From NCBI GenBank assembly GCA_905234125.1, contig CAJOGQ010000001.1, forward strand, positions 1 through 64,000: a stretch of DNA of 64,000 nucleotides, given 5' to 3'. Below are positions 1 through 9,710 of the stretch, piece by piece. The notes under the pieces were generated by a model. The model searched no databases. It was not told where the DNA came from and saw only the letters and a program-made list of their open reading frames with translations. Source of the DNA: an uncultured Bacteroidaceae bacterium (GTDB lineage: Bacteria > Bacteroidota > Bacteroidia > Bacteroidales > Bacteroidaceae). The position numbers were made by a program, and so were the translations under genes. Positions within the stretch are counted from its first letter, which is position 1; every line of letters begins with the position of its first letter.

Positions 1-190
1 CTCGCAGAAGGAGTTCCTGAAGAAGGCCAACTTCATCGACGTGGCCACCCTCGCCAAGAACTCCGAAGTGGAGACTGAGGAGACCGACACGGACAACGGC
101 AACGGCACCGTGGTGGACGACAACCAAGGTGGCAGCGACAACAACGGCAATGATGGTCCTCCACCAGAGGGAGGTGGCTTTGGAGGTTAA
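1..190 (+). CDS. C-terminus of a truncated CDS ending ...DNNGNDGPPPEGGGFGG*; probable DUF6261-type paralog of 52189..53169
   Basis: Open frame from window start to TAA at 188-190; last 11 residues identical to the C-terminus of the 52189..53169 product. Confidence 0.6.
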   Translation, partial: SQKEFLKKANFIDVATLAKNSEVETEETDTDNGNGTVVDDNQGGSDNNGNDGPPPEGGGFGG

Positions 191-251
191 CAAGTTGACA
201 GGTGACAGTTGACAAAGCTGACGCGATGCACGCAAGTAGGGCATCAAATGA

Positions 252-290
252 AAAGGAACCCGTGCAACCTTTGGGCTGTGCGGGTTCTTT
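252..290 (+). terminator. Probable intrinsic terminator hairpin
   Basis: AAAGGAACCCG ... CGGGTTCTTT inverted repeat ending in a T run, just after the stop at 190. Confidence 0.55.
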
Positions 291-492
291 AAGTGACACT
301 TGACAACAAAAAGGAAGAAACGAGAGATGAGAATTTCTCACTTTTTTGAGCCGATGGGATAGCGATGGGTCAGCAAGGGGGGGGATTAACTTAAAGCCAA
401 ATCGAAGGTACATCTGAGGAAGGCCGAGGGTAACAAAAAGTAACCTTTCTGAAAATCAAAAAAGATGTCAAACAAGTTGACATCTTTTTGGT

Positions 493-563
493 TGGGATAC
501 CCGGGCTCGAACCAGGAATAACAGGACCAGAATCTGTTGTGTTGCCAATTACACCATATCCCA
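493..563 (-). tRNA. tRNA-Gln (anticodon CTG)
   Basis: Reverse complement TGGGATATGGTGTAATTGGCAACACAACAGATTCTGGTCCTGTTATTCCTGGTTCGAGCCCGGGTATCCCA folds as a cloverleaf: acceptor TGGGATA/TATCCCA, T-arm CCTGG-TTCGAGC-CCGGG, anticodon loop TTCTGGT. Confidence 0.9.
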
Positions 564-615
564 ATTTTCTTTCAGCAACGTCCTACTCAAGTACCCCTCT
601 TTCGGAATTGCGGTG

Positions 616-646
616 CAAAGGTAGGGCTTTTTCGGAAACTGACAAA
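616..646 (-). promoter_or_regulatory. Bacteroidota-type promoter for the tRNA-Gln gene
   Basis: Minus strand TTTG-N19-TACCTTTG, matching the -33/-7 consensus. Confidence 0.6.
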
Positions 647-743
647 GGTTTTTTGCGTTTTTTTTCAAGGAAAGGCATTTTTTTCTGTTTTTAGACAAGA
701 AAGCCAAAGGAAAAGCGTACCTTTGCAACATGTTAGTTGAGAG

Positions 744-811
744 TTGAGGGTTTAGAGTTTAGGGTTGAGGGTTTAGAGTTTAGAGTTGAGGGTTTAGAGT
801 TTAGAGTTGAC
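744..811. repeat. 3 x 21 bp tandem repeat TTGAGGGTTTAGAGTTTAGAG in the spacer before surE
   Basis: Units at 744-764, 765-785 and 786-806, followed by TTGAC. Confidence 0.85.
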
Positions 812-829
812 AAGTAAATAATTTGGGAA

Positions 830-1606
830 ATGGATAAACTGATATTTATAAGTAATGATGATGGCTACGATGCTGAGGGCATCAAGCAGTTGGCGGAAAT
901 GGTTAGATCGTATGGCGATGTCTTCATCGTGGCTCCTGACGGTGGACGAAGTGGCGCGAGCATGAGCATCAGCAGCCACACACCTGTGCAGAACACATTT
1001 ATTAAATATGAGGAGGGTACGGAGACGAAGGGTAGTCTGACGGTGTGGGCTTGTACAGGCACACCCAACGACTGCACGAAGATGGCCTTTGAGAAGTTGT
1101 TGCCCCGACGCCCGGATTTGGTGTTAGGTGGCATCAATCATGGCGAGAATTGTGCTGTGAATGCGCACTATTCAGGCACGATGTCCGTGGCTTTGGAGGG
1201 GTGCATCAAACATGTCCCGTCGATTGCCTTCTCAAGTGGCAGAACTGCAGAGGATGCAGATTTCAGTTATATGAGAGAGTATGTGGAACGGATTGTGGAG
1301 ATGGTGCTGAAGGACGGACTGCCTCTGGAGGTGTGCCTGAATGTGAACATTCCTGACGTGATGCCGCTCAAGGGCATAAAGATTTGCAAGATGGGGCTGG
1401 GCGACTGGCATGAGGAGTGGCAGGAGAGAGACCATCCAAGGGGTGGAAAGTATTACTGGATTGCAGGCTATTACGCGCCCCACGACAAGGATGACGAGGA
1501 GAGTGACACGTGGGCTTACGAGCATGGGTATGTGGCTGTGACGCCTTTGCAGTTGGACATGACGGCATACGAGGTGATGAAGGATTTAGAGTTGAGAGTA
1601 TGTTAA
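830..1606 (+). CDS. surE: 5'/3'-nucleotidase SurE
   Basis: N-terminus LIFISNDDGYDAEGIKQLAEM and GGRSGASMSIS motif typical of SurE. Confidence 0.92.
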   Translation: MDKLIFISNDDGYDAEGIKQLAEMVRSYGDVFIVAPDGGRSGASMSISSHTPVQNTFIKYEEGTETKGSLTVWACTGTPNDCTKMAFEKLLPRRPDLVLGGINHGENCAVNAHYSGTMSVALEGCIKHVPSIAFSSGRTAEDADFSYMREYVERIVEMVLKDGLPLEVCLNVNIPDVMPLKGIKICKMGLGDWHEEWQERDHPRGGKYYWIAGYYAPHDKDDEESDTWAYEHGYVAVTPLQLDMTAYEVMKDLELRVC

Positions 1607-1633
1607 TGGTTAGTGGTTATGGGTTATTGGTTA

Positions 1634-1677
1634 TTGAGGGTTTAGGGTTTAGAGTTTAGAGTTTAGGGTTTAGAGTT
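1634..1677. repeat. GGGTTTAGAGTTTAG-type spacer repeat
   Basis: tgagggtttagggtttagagtttagagtttagggtttagagtt between surE and lpxB. Confidence 0.75.
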
Positions 1678-1681
1678 ACAT

Positions 1682-2785
1682 ATGAAGTATTATCTGATAG
1701 CGGGAGAGACTTCGGGCGACTTGCACGCCTCGAATCTGATGGCTGAGCTGAAGCAACAGGATGCGGCGGCTGAGTTCCGTTTCTATGGTGGCGACAAGAT
1801 GGCTTCTGTGGGAGGTACGATGGTGAAGCACTACAAAGAAATGGCTTATATGGGTTTCATCCCTGTGCTGGTGCATCTGCCCATCATCTTGAGAAACATG
1901 CGACAATGCAAGGCTGACATTGCCCAATGGAAGCCTGACGTGCTGATCTTGGTGGATTATCCAGGGTTCAACCTCGACATAGCCAAGTATGTGCATAGCC
2001 AAGGCATCTGCAAGGTGTTCTATTACATCAGTCCCAAGATTTGGGCTTGGAAAGAGTATCGCATCAAGAACATCAAGAGGGATGTGGATGAGGTGTTCTC
2101 CATACTGCCTTTCGAAGTGAAGTGGTTTGAAGAGAGAGGATACAAGGTGCATTATGTGGGCAATCCCTGTGTGGATGCCATTGGTCCCCTACCCCAATTG
2201 GAGGTGGGAAAAGAGGTTGGGAAGCAGATTGCCATTTTGGCTGGTAGCCGTAAACAGGAAATCAAGGACAATCTCAGGATGATGCTGGAATGTGCCTCCC
2301 AATTTGAAGGCTACAAACTGGTGATTGCTGGTGCGCCCAACTTTGATGAAGCTTATTACAGGAAATATATTCCCAAAGGCATTGAAGCGGAGATACGGTT
2401 TGGCCAGACGTATCAGCTATTGCGTGAATCTGTGGCAGCTTTGGTCACATCGGGCACCGCCACTCTGGAAACGGCCATCTTGCGAGTGCCCCAGGTGGTT
2501 TGCTACGGCACCACGTTCCCAAAGTTCTTCACATGGCTGAGAGGCGTACTGATCAAAGTGAAGTACGTTTCATTGGTCAATCTGATTGTGGATAGAGAAA
2601 TCGTGAAGGAATTGATAGCGAGCGACATGACGAAGGAAAGCGTCACCCGATGTCTGCGCGACATTCTGCCAGGAGGCTCCGCACGAGAGCAGATGCTGAA
2701 GGATTATGAGGAGATGAACCGCCTGTTGGGTGGAGCAGGTGCCAGCAAACGTGCCGCGACAGAGATGATTGAGGCGCTGCAATAA
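1682..2785 (+). CDS. lpxB: Lipid-A-disaccharide synthase
   Basis: MKYYLIAGETSGDLHASNLM..., YISPKIWAWKEYR, GNPCVDA: LpxB hallmarks. Confidence 0.93.
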   Translation: MKYYLIAGETSGDLHASNLMAELKQQDAAAEFRFYGGDKMASVGGTMVKHYKEMAYMGFIPVLVHLPIILRNMRQCKADIAQWKPDVLILVDYPGFNLDIAKYVHSQGICKVFYYISPKIWAWKEYRIKNIKRDVDEVFSILPFEVKWFEERGYKVHYVGNPCVDAIGPLPQLEVGKEVGKQIAILAGSRKQEIKDNLRMMLECASQFEGYKLVIAGAPNFDEAYYRKYIPKGIEAEIRFGQTYQLLRESVAALVTSGTATLETAILRVPQVVCYGTTFPKFFTWLRGVLIKVKYVSLVNLIVDREIVKELIASDMTKESVTRCLRDILPGGSAREQMLKDYEEMNRLLGGAGASKRAATEMIEALQ

Positions 2786-2806
2786 ATGAGAAATAATAAA
2801 TGATAA

Positions 2807-3055
2807 ATGATGGAATACAAGCCAACGTACACGAAAGAAGATGCGGATGAACTGGTGAAATGGTTCGAAACCCATACCTACGACACAGAATTGGATATGG
2901 GTGGCGGACTCTACATCGCCGATCTCCGAAACACTTTGCCCCAAATGCTTCATATTGTCAGGACGAAATATGATAATCGCACATTTTCGGGACAGATACA
3001 CCTGACGTTCAAAATCAGAGAAGAACTCATCAAACAGAACAAAGTGAGAAGTTGA
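2807..3055 (+). CDS. Small hypothetical protein (possibly DUF6965-like)
   Basis: 82-aa ORF closely following lpxB on the same strand; family guess is weak. Confidence 0.6.
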   Translation: MMEYKPTYTKEDADELVKWFETHTYDTELDMGGGLYIADLRNTLPQMLHIVRTKYDNRTFSGQIHLTFKIREELIKQNKVRS

Positions 3056-3057
3056 CA

Positions 3058-3099
3058 GTTGAGAGTTTAGGGTTGAGAGTTTAGGGTTGAGAGTTTAGG
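3058..3099. repeat. GTTGAGAGTTTAGG tandem spacer repeat
   Basis: Three near-identical ~14 bp units between the 2807..3055 ORF and rsmA. Confidence 0.75.
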
Positions 3100-3877
3100 G
3101 GAGTTCGGAGCTTACCCTATTGGTCAAATCTATATAGTCCTGCACAGACAGTTGTTCTGGACGTTGGGTGAAGATGGGGTCGGCCAACATGGGGGAGTCC
3201 TTGCCCAGAATCTGCTTCATACCATTGCGCATCATCTTGCGACGCATGGTGAAGACGGTCTTGACAATGCGACGGAACAGCTGTTCGTCACACCCCAACG
3301 TGCTCTTTCCATTGCGAGTGAGGCGAATGACGGCACTCTTCACTTTGGGAGGAGGATTGAACACATTCTCATTCACCGTGAAGAGATACTCCACATCGTA
3401 CCAAGACTGAATCAGCACACTCAGCACTCCGTATGTCTTGCTGCCAGGGGAGGCTGCCATGCGTTCTGCCACCTCCTTCTGAATCATGCCTGTGCAACAG
3501 GGAATGAGGTCTTTGTTCTCCACCATCTTGAAGAATATCTGTGAGGAGATATTATAGGGATAATTGCCCGTCAGGACAAAAGGACGTCCTCCAAACACTT
3601 CATGGAGGTTCATCTGCAAGAAGTCACCCTCGATGATGTTATCTCCCAACTGAGGGAAATGCTCATGGAGGTAAGGCACCGAATCAAAATCGATCTCGAC
3701 AACCTTGAACTCCCTACCCTTTGGGATGATGTATTGAGTGAGCACACCCATGCCTGGTCCCACTTCGAGAACAGGGATGTCAGGACAGGCGTCAATCGTG
3801 TCGGCAATGCGTTGCGCCACACTCAGATCGGTGAGGAAATGCTGTCCTAAGAATTTCTTTGGTTTTACTGTATTCAC
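3095..3877 (-). CDS. rsmA: 16S rRNA (adenine1518/1519-N6) dimethyltransferase
   Basis: KPKKFLGQHFLTD...VLEVGPGMGVLT...LTGNYPYNISSQI. Confidence 0.93.
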   Translation of the reverse strand: MNTVKPKKFLGQHFLTDLSVAQRIADTIDACPDIPVLEVGPGMGVLTQYIIPKGREFKVVEIDFDSVPYLHEHFPQLGDNIIEGDFLQMNLHEVFGGRPFVLTGNYPYNISSQIFFKMVENKDLIPCCTGMIQKEVAERMAASPGSKTYGVLSVLIQSWYDVEYLFTVNENVFNPPPKVKSAVIRLTRNGKSTLGCDEQLFRRIVKTVFTMRRKMMRNGMKQILGKDSPMLADPIFTQRPEQLSVQDYIDLTNRVSSELP

Positions 3878-3915
3878 AAAAATCCATGTTTTAAGACAAA
3901 AAACAAACGGTTTGT

Positions 3916-3946
3916 TTTGTTCTGTCTTCGGTTTTCACTAACTTTG
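3916..3946 (+). promoter_or_regulatory. Bacteroidota-type promoter
   Basis: TTTG-N19-TAACTTTG upstream of the CDS at 3984. Confidence 0.6.
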
Positions 3947-3983
3947 CACTCAAATTGCGCGTACAAAGGTACGACTTTTTTCG

Positions 3984-4991
3984 ATGAACACCAACAAAAC
4001 GCTAAAAAAGACAGTCAATATTGCCATTCCTTTCATTTTAGGTGGCGGCATTCTATGGTGGATGTACCGCGGCACCGACTTCAAGGCAATGGAAGATACG
4101 CTCCTTCACCAGATGGACTGGGGATGGATGCTCTTTTCGTTGGTGTTTGGTGTGACCGCCCAACTCTTTCGTGGCATCCGATGGAAACAGACCCTCGAAC
4201 CCTTGGGCGAACACCCGCGCATGATGGACTGCATCCATGCCGTGTTCATCTCCTACGCATCCAGCCTCATCATTCCGCGCAGTGGTGAAATCAGCCGATG
4301 TGGCATCTTGGCGAAATACGATGGCGTGTCGTTCATGAAGTCGTTGGGCACCGTCGTTACGGAACGTGTGATTGACTCCCTGCTCATCCTCTTCGTCACC
4401 ATTGTGGTCATTCTTTCGCAGGTGGCCGTGTTCCATTCGTTCTTCGACAGCACGGGCACGAATCTGGCAGACATTCTGCGTGGCTTCACCACCACAGGCT
4501 ATCTTGTTACAGCCCTCTGCTTAGTCATCACCATTGCCTTCCTTTGGTATGCCATGAAGCGGTTCACGTTCATGACCAAGCTCAAGGAGATGATGAACAA
4601 CGTGAAGGAGGGTGTGCTCTCGCTGAGAAACGTACAGAACAAAGGACTGTTCGCCTTCTACACGATAGCCATATGGGGTAGCTACTTCTTGCACTACTGG
4701 ATCACCTTCAGGTGCTTCGACTTCACGGAGAGCCTTGGCTTCACAGCCGCCATCGTCAGCTTCATCGTGGGAAGCATCTCTGTGATTGTGCCCACCCCCA
4801 ATGGCGCTGGTCCTTGGCATTTTGCCGTGAAGACCATCCTGATTCTCTATGGATTGGCAGACACCGATGCCATCACCTTCGTTCTCATCGTCCATACGGT
4901 TCAGACCGCTTTAGTACCTCTGTTGGGCATCTTTTCGATGGTGACCTTAGGCATGCGCTCTGCCCTATCTACGCAATCTACACATTATTAA
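3984..4991 (+). CDS. Flippase-like / lysylphosphatidylglycerol synthase TM-region (UPF0104) membrane protein
   Basis: Multi-TM protein with RGIRWKQTLEPLG, PRSGEISRCGIL and PTPNGAGPWHFAVK motifs of the family. Confidence 0.85.
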   Translation: MNTNKTLKKTVNIAIPFILGGGILWWMYRGTDFKAMEDTLLHQMDWGWMLFSLVFGVTAQLFRGIRWKQTLEPLGEHPRMMDCIHAVFISYASSLIIPRSGEISRCGILAKYDGVSFMKSLGTVVTERVIDSLLILFVTIVVILSQVAVFHSFFDSTGTNLADILRGFTTTGYLVTALCLVITIAFLWYAMKRFTFMTKLKEMMNNVKEGVLSLRNVQNKGLFAFYTIAIWGSYFLHYWITFRCFDFTESLGFTAAIVSFIVGSISVIVPTPNGAGPWHFAVKTILILYGLADTDAITFVLIVHTVQTALVPLLGIFSMVTLGMRSALSTQSTHY

Positions 4992-5019
4992 TAATAATAA
5001 CTCAAAAACATCAATCACT

Positions 5020-6486
5020 ATGAATCCAATTGAAGAACTAACCCCAAAAGGTGTGTGGAGAAATTTCTACGCACTCACACAAATTCCACATCCATCAGGA
5101 CACACAAAGCAAATAGCACAATTCCTGATTGACTTTGCCAAGAAGAACGGTGCTGAGGCATACCTCGACGAGGCAGGCAACGTCATCATGAAAAAGGGTG
5201 CCACCCCTGGCTATGAAGACCGTGAGACCACCGTATTGCAAGCCCACATGGACATGGTGCCTCAGAAGACGAAACACAGCCCACACAACTTCGAGACTGA
5301 CCCGTTAGAAGTGCGCATCGACGGTGAATGGGTGAAGGCAAACAACACAACCCTTGGTTCGGACGACGGTATGGGTGTGGCGGCTGCTATGGCCATTCTG
5401 GAAGATGACACGATAGAGCATGGGCCATTGGAGGTGCTGATCACTCGTGACGAGGAGACAGGCATGGAGGGTGCATTTGCATTGAAAGCGGGCGAACTGA
5501 CTGGCAAGTATCTGCTCAACATGGACTCTGAGACTGAAGGTGAAATCACCATCGGATGTGCTGGTGGCACAGACATTGTCTGCAAGATGGAGTATCAGGA
5601 AATCAACGTGGAGCCCAAAGACATGCTCTGCTACGCCGTTGCCATCAAGGCTCTGCAGGGTGGACACTCAGGCATCGAGATTCACAAGGGACGCCCCAAT
5701 GCCAACAAACTCATGTCACGCATCCTCTTCGCTATAGTCAACACCGATATGGCTCGGCTCGTCAGCTGGCACGGTGGCAACATGCGCAATGCCATTCCTC
5801 GCGAAAGTGAAGCCGTGGTACTGGTTCCCAAGGCTCAAGAGATCGAGTTTTTGGCCATGGTGGAGAAATGCAAGAAAACCTTCACAGAGGAGTACAAGGA
5901 TATTGAGACCAACGGCATCAAGGTGACTGTAACACCCAATGCAGACATACCCACCAAGGCTGTGCCCGAAGACATACAGAGGAATCTCATCAATGCCATT
6001 CTCACGGCTCATGATGGTGTGTTGCGCTACACACCTTCCATGCCCGACCTCGTGGAAACCTCATGCAATCTCGCCATCGTCAACATTGCCGACGGAAAGG
6101 CTGAGGTCATCACAATGGCACGTTCCTCATTGGACAGCATGAAGCAGTATCTGTGCAACCAATACATCGCCTGCTTCTCCATGGTTGGCATGGAGGTGAC
6201 ATTTGATGGCAGCTACAGCGGTTGGCAACCCAATCCCAAGAGTCCATTGGTGGAGATGATGTCTGACATCTATGAGAAGATGTATGGCAAGCGTCCCATC
6301 GTAGGTGCTTGCCACGCAGGACTGGAGTGTGGCATCATCGGCGTGAACTATCCTGAGATGGATATGGCCAGTTATGGTCCCACCCTTGTCAGCCCCCACA
6401 CACCTGTCGAGGCATGCCACATTCCGTCAGTGGAGAAGTTCTACAACTTCACCCTCGAAATCTTGAAGAACATTCCTAAAAAGTAA
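5020..6486 (+). CDS. pepD: Aminoacyl-histidine dipeptidase (Xaa-His dipeptidase)
   Basis: QAHMDMVPQK, TLGSDDGMGVAAAMA, TRDEETGMEGA and GGHSGIEIHKGRPNANK motifs. Confidence 0.92.
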   Translation: MNPIEELTPKGVWRNFYALTQIPHPSGHTKQIAQFLIDFAKKNGAEAYLDEAGNVIMKKGATPGYEDRETTVLQAHMDMVPQKTKHSPHNFETDPLEVRIDGEWVKANNTTLGSDDGMGVAAAMAILEDDTIEHGPLEVLITRDEETGMEGAFALKAGELTGKYLLNMDSETEGEITIGCAGGTDIVCKMEYQEINVEPKDMLCYAVAIKALQGGHSGIEIHKGRPNANKLMSRILFAIVNTDMARLVSWHGGNMRNAIPRESEAVVLVPKAQEIEFLAMVEKCKKTFTEEYKDIETNGIKVTVTPNADIPTKAVPEDIQRNLINAILTAHDGVLRYTPSMPDLVETSCNLAIVNIADGKAEVITMARSSLDSMKQYLCNQYIACFSMVGMEVTFDGSYSGWQPNPKSPLVEMMSDIYEKMYGKRPIVGACHAGLECGIIGVNYPEMDMASYGPTLVSPHTPVEACHIPSVEKFYNFTLEILKNIPKK

Positions 6487-6492
6487 GCGCTT

Positions 6493-6843
6493 ATGGCACT
6501 CAACAAAAACAAAGACCTGAAGTTGTACTACAGCATCAGCGAGGTGGCCCAGCTACTGAATGTATCGGAAACCCTTCTCCGCTTCTGGGAGAAGGAGTTT
6601 CCCAACATTCATCCAGAAAAGGCTGGACGTGGCATCCGCCAATACACCAAAGCCGACATTGAACAAGTACGCCTCGTCTATCACTTGGTGAAAGAACGAG
6701 GCATGACCCTGCAAGGTGCTCGCGACATGATCAAGCGAGACAAGGGTGGCACCGTCAATCGCAACATAGAAGTCATTGACCGGCTCAAAGCCATCCGTAC
6801 CGAATTGCAAAATATTGGAAAGGATTTGGGAGGGTTGGTGTGA
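6493..6843 (+). CDS. MerR family transcriptional regulator
   Basis: YYSISEVAQLLNVSETLLRFWEKEFP...Y HTH of MerR. Confidence 0.88.
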   Translation: MALNKNKDLKLYYSISEVAQLLNVSETLLRFWEKEFPNIHPEKAGRGIRQYTKADIEQVRLVYHLVKERGMTLQGARDMIKRDKGGTVNRNIEVIDRLKAIRTELQNIGKDLGGLV

Positions 6844-6884
6844 TAAACAACTCTCCCCCAACTCTAAACTCTGAACTCTAAACC

Positions 6885-7493
6885 CTAAACCTTGATTCCT
6901 TCTTCTGTCACCTGTGCCCTCACACGGCTGAGGGTTTCAGGGGTCATTTGGAGGAAGGAAGCAACGTTGTGCAAGGGGGCACGACGTATGATTTCAGGAT
7001 TCTCCCTCATCGTGCGGATGTAGCGTTCCTTGGCTGTCTCGAAACGCAAGACATCCGCTTTTTTTTGTGAGATGATAAGTGAACGCTGATAGAACTTGAA
7101 GATGAGTTTACAAATCTCATAAGAATGGTGGGCGAGGCCATCCAGCGCATCATGAGGAATGCCATACACCACCCCAGGCTCTATCATCGATGCCACAATC
7201 TTGGAAGGTTCGCGCAAGAAGAAACTCTCGATGCAAATCACCATGTCGCCTTCATGGCTGATGTGTTCTGTCACCGTCACATTATTCTTCTTATAATATT
7301 GCAACACCATGCCTCGCTCCACATAGAACATGTGGTTGCAGACATCACCTTCATTCACCAATTTATGTCCTCTCAACACCTTCTGCGGTTCGAGGATATT
7401 GGCAAAAGCATGCATGGCCTCCACACTCAATGTGACACCATATATGTGACAGATTTCTCTGGCCACATCTCGTCTCTTATCGTTTAGATTCAT
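6885..7493 (-). CDS. Crp/Fnr family transcriptional regulator
   Basis: cNMP-binding-like fold plus C-terminal HTH HNVASFLQMTPETLSRVRAQ. Confidence 0.85.
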   Translation of the reverse strand: MNLNDKRRDVAREICHIYGVTLSVEAMHAFANILEPQKVLRGHKLVNEGDVCNHMFYVERGMVLQYYKKNNVTVTEHISHEGDMVICIESFFLREPSKIVASMIEPGVVYGIPHDALDGLAHHSYEICKLIFKFYQRSLIISQKKADVLRFETAKERYIRTMRENPEIIRRAPLHNVASFLQMTPETLSRVRAQVTEEGIKV

Positions 7494-8158
7494 AGATAGA
7501 CCCTTTCTCCAAATATCAGGCTCCCTACCCTCACCATTGTACTACCATGCTCTTGGGCAATGAGATAATCGCCACTCATGCCCATCGAGAGTTCCTTAAA
7601 TGAGGGCTCTGAGGCAAAGACGCTGGTCTTCAAGTCCTGAAAAAGTTGCCGAACCGTCTCAAACTCCTGCGCAATCTGTTCCTTATTATCGGTGTTGGTG
7701 GCCATAGCCATCAGACCCACGATGCGCACATGCCGACAGTCCTTCCATGTTCCATCGGCCAACAGTTCCTTCACTTCTTCTGGTGAGAAGCCAAACTTCG
7801 TTTCCTCTTTCGCCACATGAATCTGCAAAAGCACATCAATTGTGCGTTCACACTTTTGTGCCTGCTTGTCAATTTCCTTCAGCAGTTTCAGCGAATCGAC
7901 GGCATGGATGAGACTGACGAACGGCGCCATATACTTCACCTTGTTCGTCTGCAAGTGTCCGATGAAGTGCCACTCAATATCCTTGGGCAGCACTTCCTCC
8001 TTCGCCATCAATTCCTGCACATGGCTCTCGCCAAACACGCGTTGACCTGCATCGTAAGCCTCCTGCAGAGCCTCCACAGGATGGAACTTCGACACAGCCA
8101 CCAACTGCACATTGGGTTTCAAGGTGGCCTTCAACTGCTGTAAATTCTCTGAAATCAT
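7490..8158 (-). CDS. YggS family pyridoxal phosphate-dependent enzyme
   Basis: LVAVSKFHP, FGESHVQEL, IEWHFIGHLQTNKVK, LSMGMSGDYLIAQEHGSTMVRVGSLIFGER. Confidence 0.92.
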   Translation of the reverse strand: MISENLQQLKATLKPNVQLVAVSKFHPVEALQEAYDAGQRVFGESHVQELMAKEEVLPKDIEWHFIGHLQTNKVKYMAPFVSLIHAVDSLKLLKEIDKQAQKCERTIDVLLQIHVAKEETKFGFSPEEVKELLADGTWKDCRHVRIVGLMAMATNTDNKEQIAQEFETVRQLFQDLKTSVFASEPSFKELSMGMSGDYLIAQEHGSTMVRVGSLIFGERVYL

Positions 8159-8189
8159 CTTTATACTCTATACCCTCAACTCTAAACTT

Positions 8190-8642
8190 TTAATTCTTCT
8201 CCTTTGCCACAAAGCGGAACACATCCATGATTTTCGTTTCCTGCACTGAGGCAATACGATAGTCCATCAGCGAACCCTTCATGCCCTTGTCGAAGTTCTC
8301 CACAGCGTCGTGGAAGGTGCCAGCCTGCACCAGCATGTTGTTGGCAATTTCCTTCTCCGTCTGCGTCTTCTCGTCGATGGTGATGAAGAGGCAACGCACC
8401 TTGTACCACTTGTCAGCCACATCGCTGTCGCTGGTGAAGATCTCGGCATACTTCACACGCTTGATGTCCGTCACGTCCAGATTGCCGTGAGCAAAAGGTT
8501 TCACTTCTTCAATGATGCGCGACTCAGCTTCCGTGAAGTTCAGGGCATCCACCAAATAGGTGAACGACTGTGGCTTGGTGGTGCCATCGTCCTGCATCAC
8601 GTCCATCTTCACCTTACATTCAAACCAACTATTGATTTCCAT
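8190..8642 (-). CDS. DUF4494 domain-containing protein
   Basis: WFECKVKMDVMQDDGTTKPQSFTYLVDALNFTEAE resembles DUF4494. Confidence 0.8.
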   Translation of the reverse strand: MEINSWFECKVKMDVMQDDGTTKPQSFTYLVDALNFTEAESRIIEEVKPFAHGNLDVTDIKRVKYAEIFTSDSDVADKWYKVRCLFITIDEKTQTEKEIANNMLVQAGTFHDAVENFDKGMKGSLMDYRIASVQETKIMDVFRFVAKEKN

Positions 8643-8658
8643 TGTATATTATATGTAT

Positions 8659-9627
8659 TTATTTCTTTGTACGCACGTCGTTCAGGAAGTTCACCATCTT
8701 CTGAAGGTTCTCCTCCGAATACATACCCATGCCGTGACCACCTTCTGGAACAAATGTAGCCTCAGTCTTCACGCCAGCAGCCTTCAGCAGTTCATAGAAC
8801 TTCTTGCCCTGACAACATGGCACCACATTGTCCTTCTCTCCGTGGAAGATGATGATAGGCACATCTGTCTTGTCCACATAGTTTGTGGCGCTCAGACCCA
8901 GATACTTGTCTGGTTCCTCCGACAACTTTGTGCCACCCAAGAGCACATCTTCTGGGCTCGAAGCACCCATCTGCATGTGGTCGCCACAATCCATTGCCGT
9001 CAAATCCACAGGACCAGACCAGTCGCATGCAGCATTCACCAGACTGCTCTCCTTCGTATAAGGACCAACAGCACCCTCGATGTCCACACTTTCCTTGCCC
9101 ACCGTTGCCACTTTCACGCCATTGGTTGTGCCACATACAGAAGACAGATGACCGCCAGACGAGAAGCCAGATGTAGCAATGAAAGAGGGGTCAAACTGGT
9201 AGGTCTTGGCCTCGCCACGAATGAAACGAACCACAGCCTTGATGTCATTGATCTGAGCAGGCCACTGAGCGTCACCACTCGAACGGTGGTTAGGACACAC
9301 CACTGCATAACCTGCATCGAGGAGCGCCTTCACGATGGTACCCAAATCTGCGGCCCCCTTGCTATTATTCGAGAACCAAGCACTGCCATAGATGTGCACC
9401 ACCACAGGATAGGAAGCCTTTTCCTGCTTGGGCAGATAGATGTCGCAAGTGTGGTATGCCTTGTCGTCGCCAGCATAGTTCACATCCTTCCACTCTTTCG
9501 ATGTTTCCAATTTCGTCTGCTGTTGAAAACCACCGAAACTACCAAAACCGCCACCTGGCTGAGCCATCATGGCCGTAGTACCCATCAGTGTTGCACCCAG
9601 TGCCAACACCTTCAAATAACTCTTCAT
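8659..9627 (-). CDS. Secreted alpha/beta hydrolase (esterase/acetylesterase-like)
   Basis: Signal peptide; SGFSSGGHLSSVCG nucleophile elbow; HGEKDNVVP; GGHGMGMY. Confidence 0.85.
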   Translation of the reverse strand: MKSYLKVLALGATLMGTTAMMAQPGGGFGSFGGFQQQTKLETSKEWKDVNYAGDDKAYHTCDIYLPKQEKASYPVVVHIYGSAWFSNNSKGAADLGTIVKALLDAGYAVVCPNHRSSGDAQWPAQINDIKAVVRFIRGEAKTYQFDPSFIATSGFSSGGHLSSVCGTTNGVKVATVGKESVDIEGAVGPYTKESSLVNAACDWSGPVDLTAMDCGDHMQMGASSPEDVLLGGTKLSEEPDKYLGLSATNYVDKTDVPIIIFHGEKDNVVPCCQGKKFYELLKAAGVKTEATFVPEGGHGMGMYSEENLQKMVNFLNDVRTKK

Positions 9628-9710
9628 AATTTAGTTTGATTAGGTTTGTTAAATGATTAATAAAAAGTATTTACATTGATAAGAATGACTCAGCTCCCCA
9701 AAAGTTTAAA

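Noticed and set aside
744-811. Telomere-like (TTTAGGG) sequence
   Set aside because: Superficial similarity; units are 21-bp and internal to a bacterial chromosome between genes.
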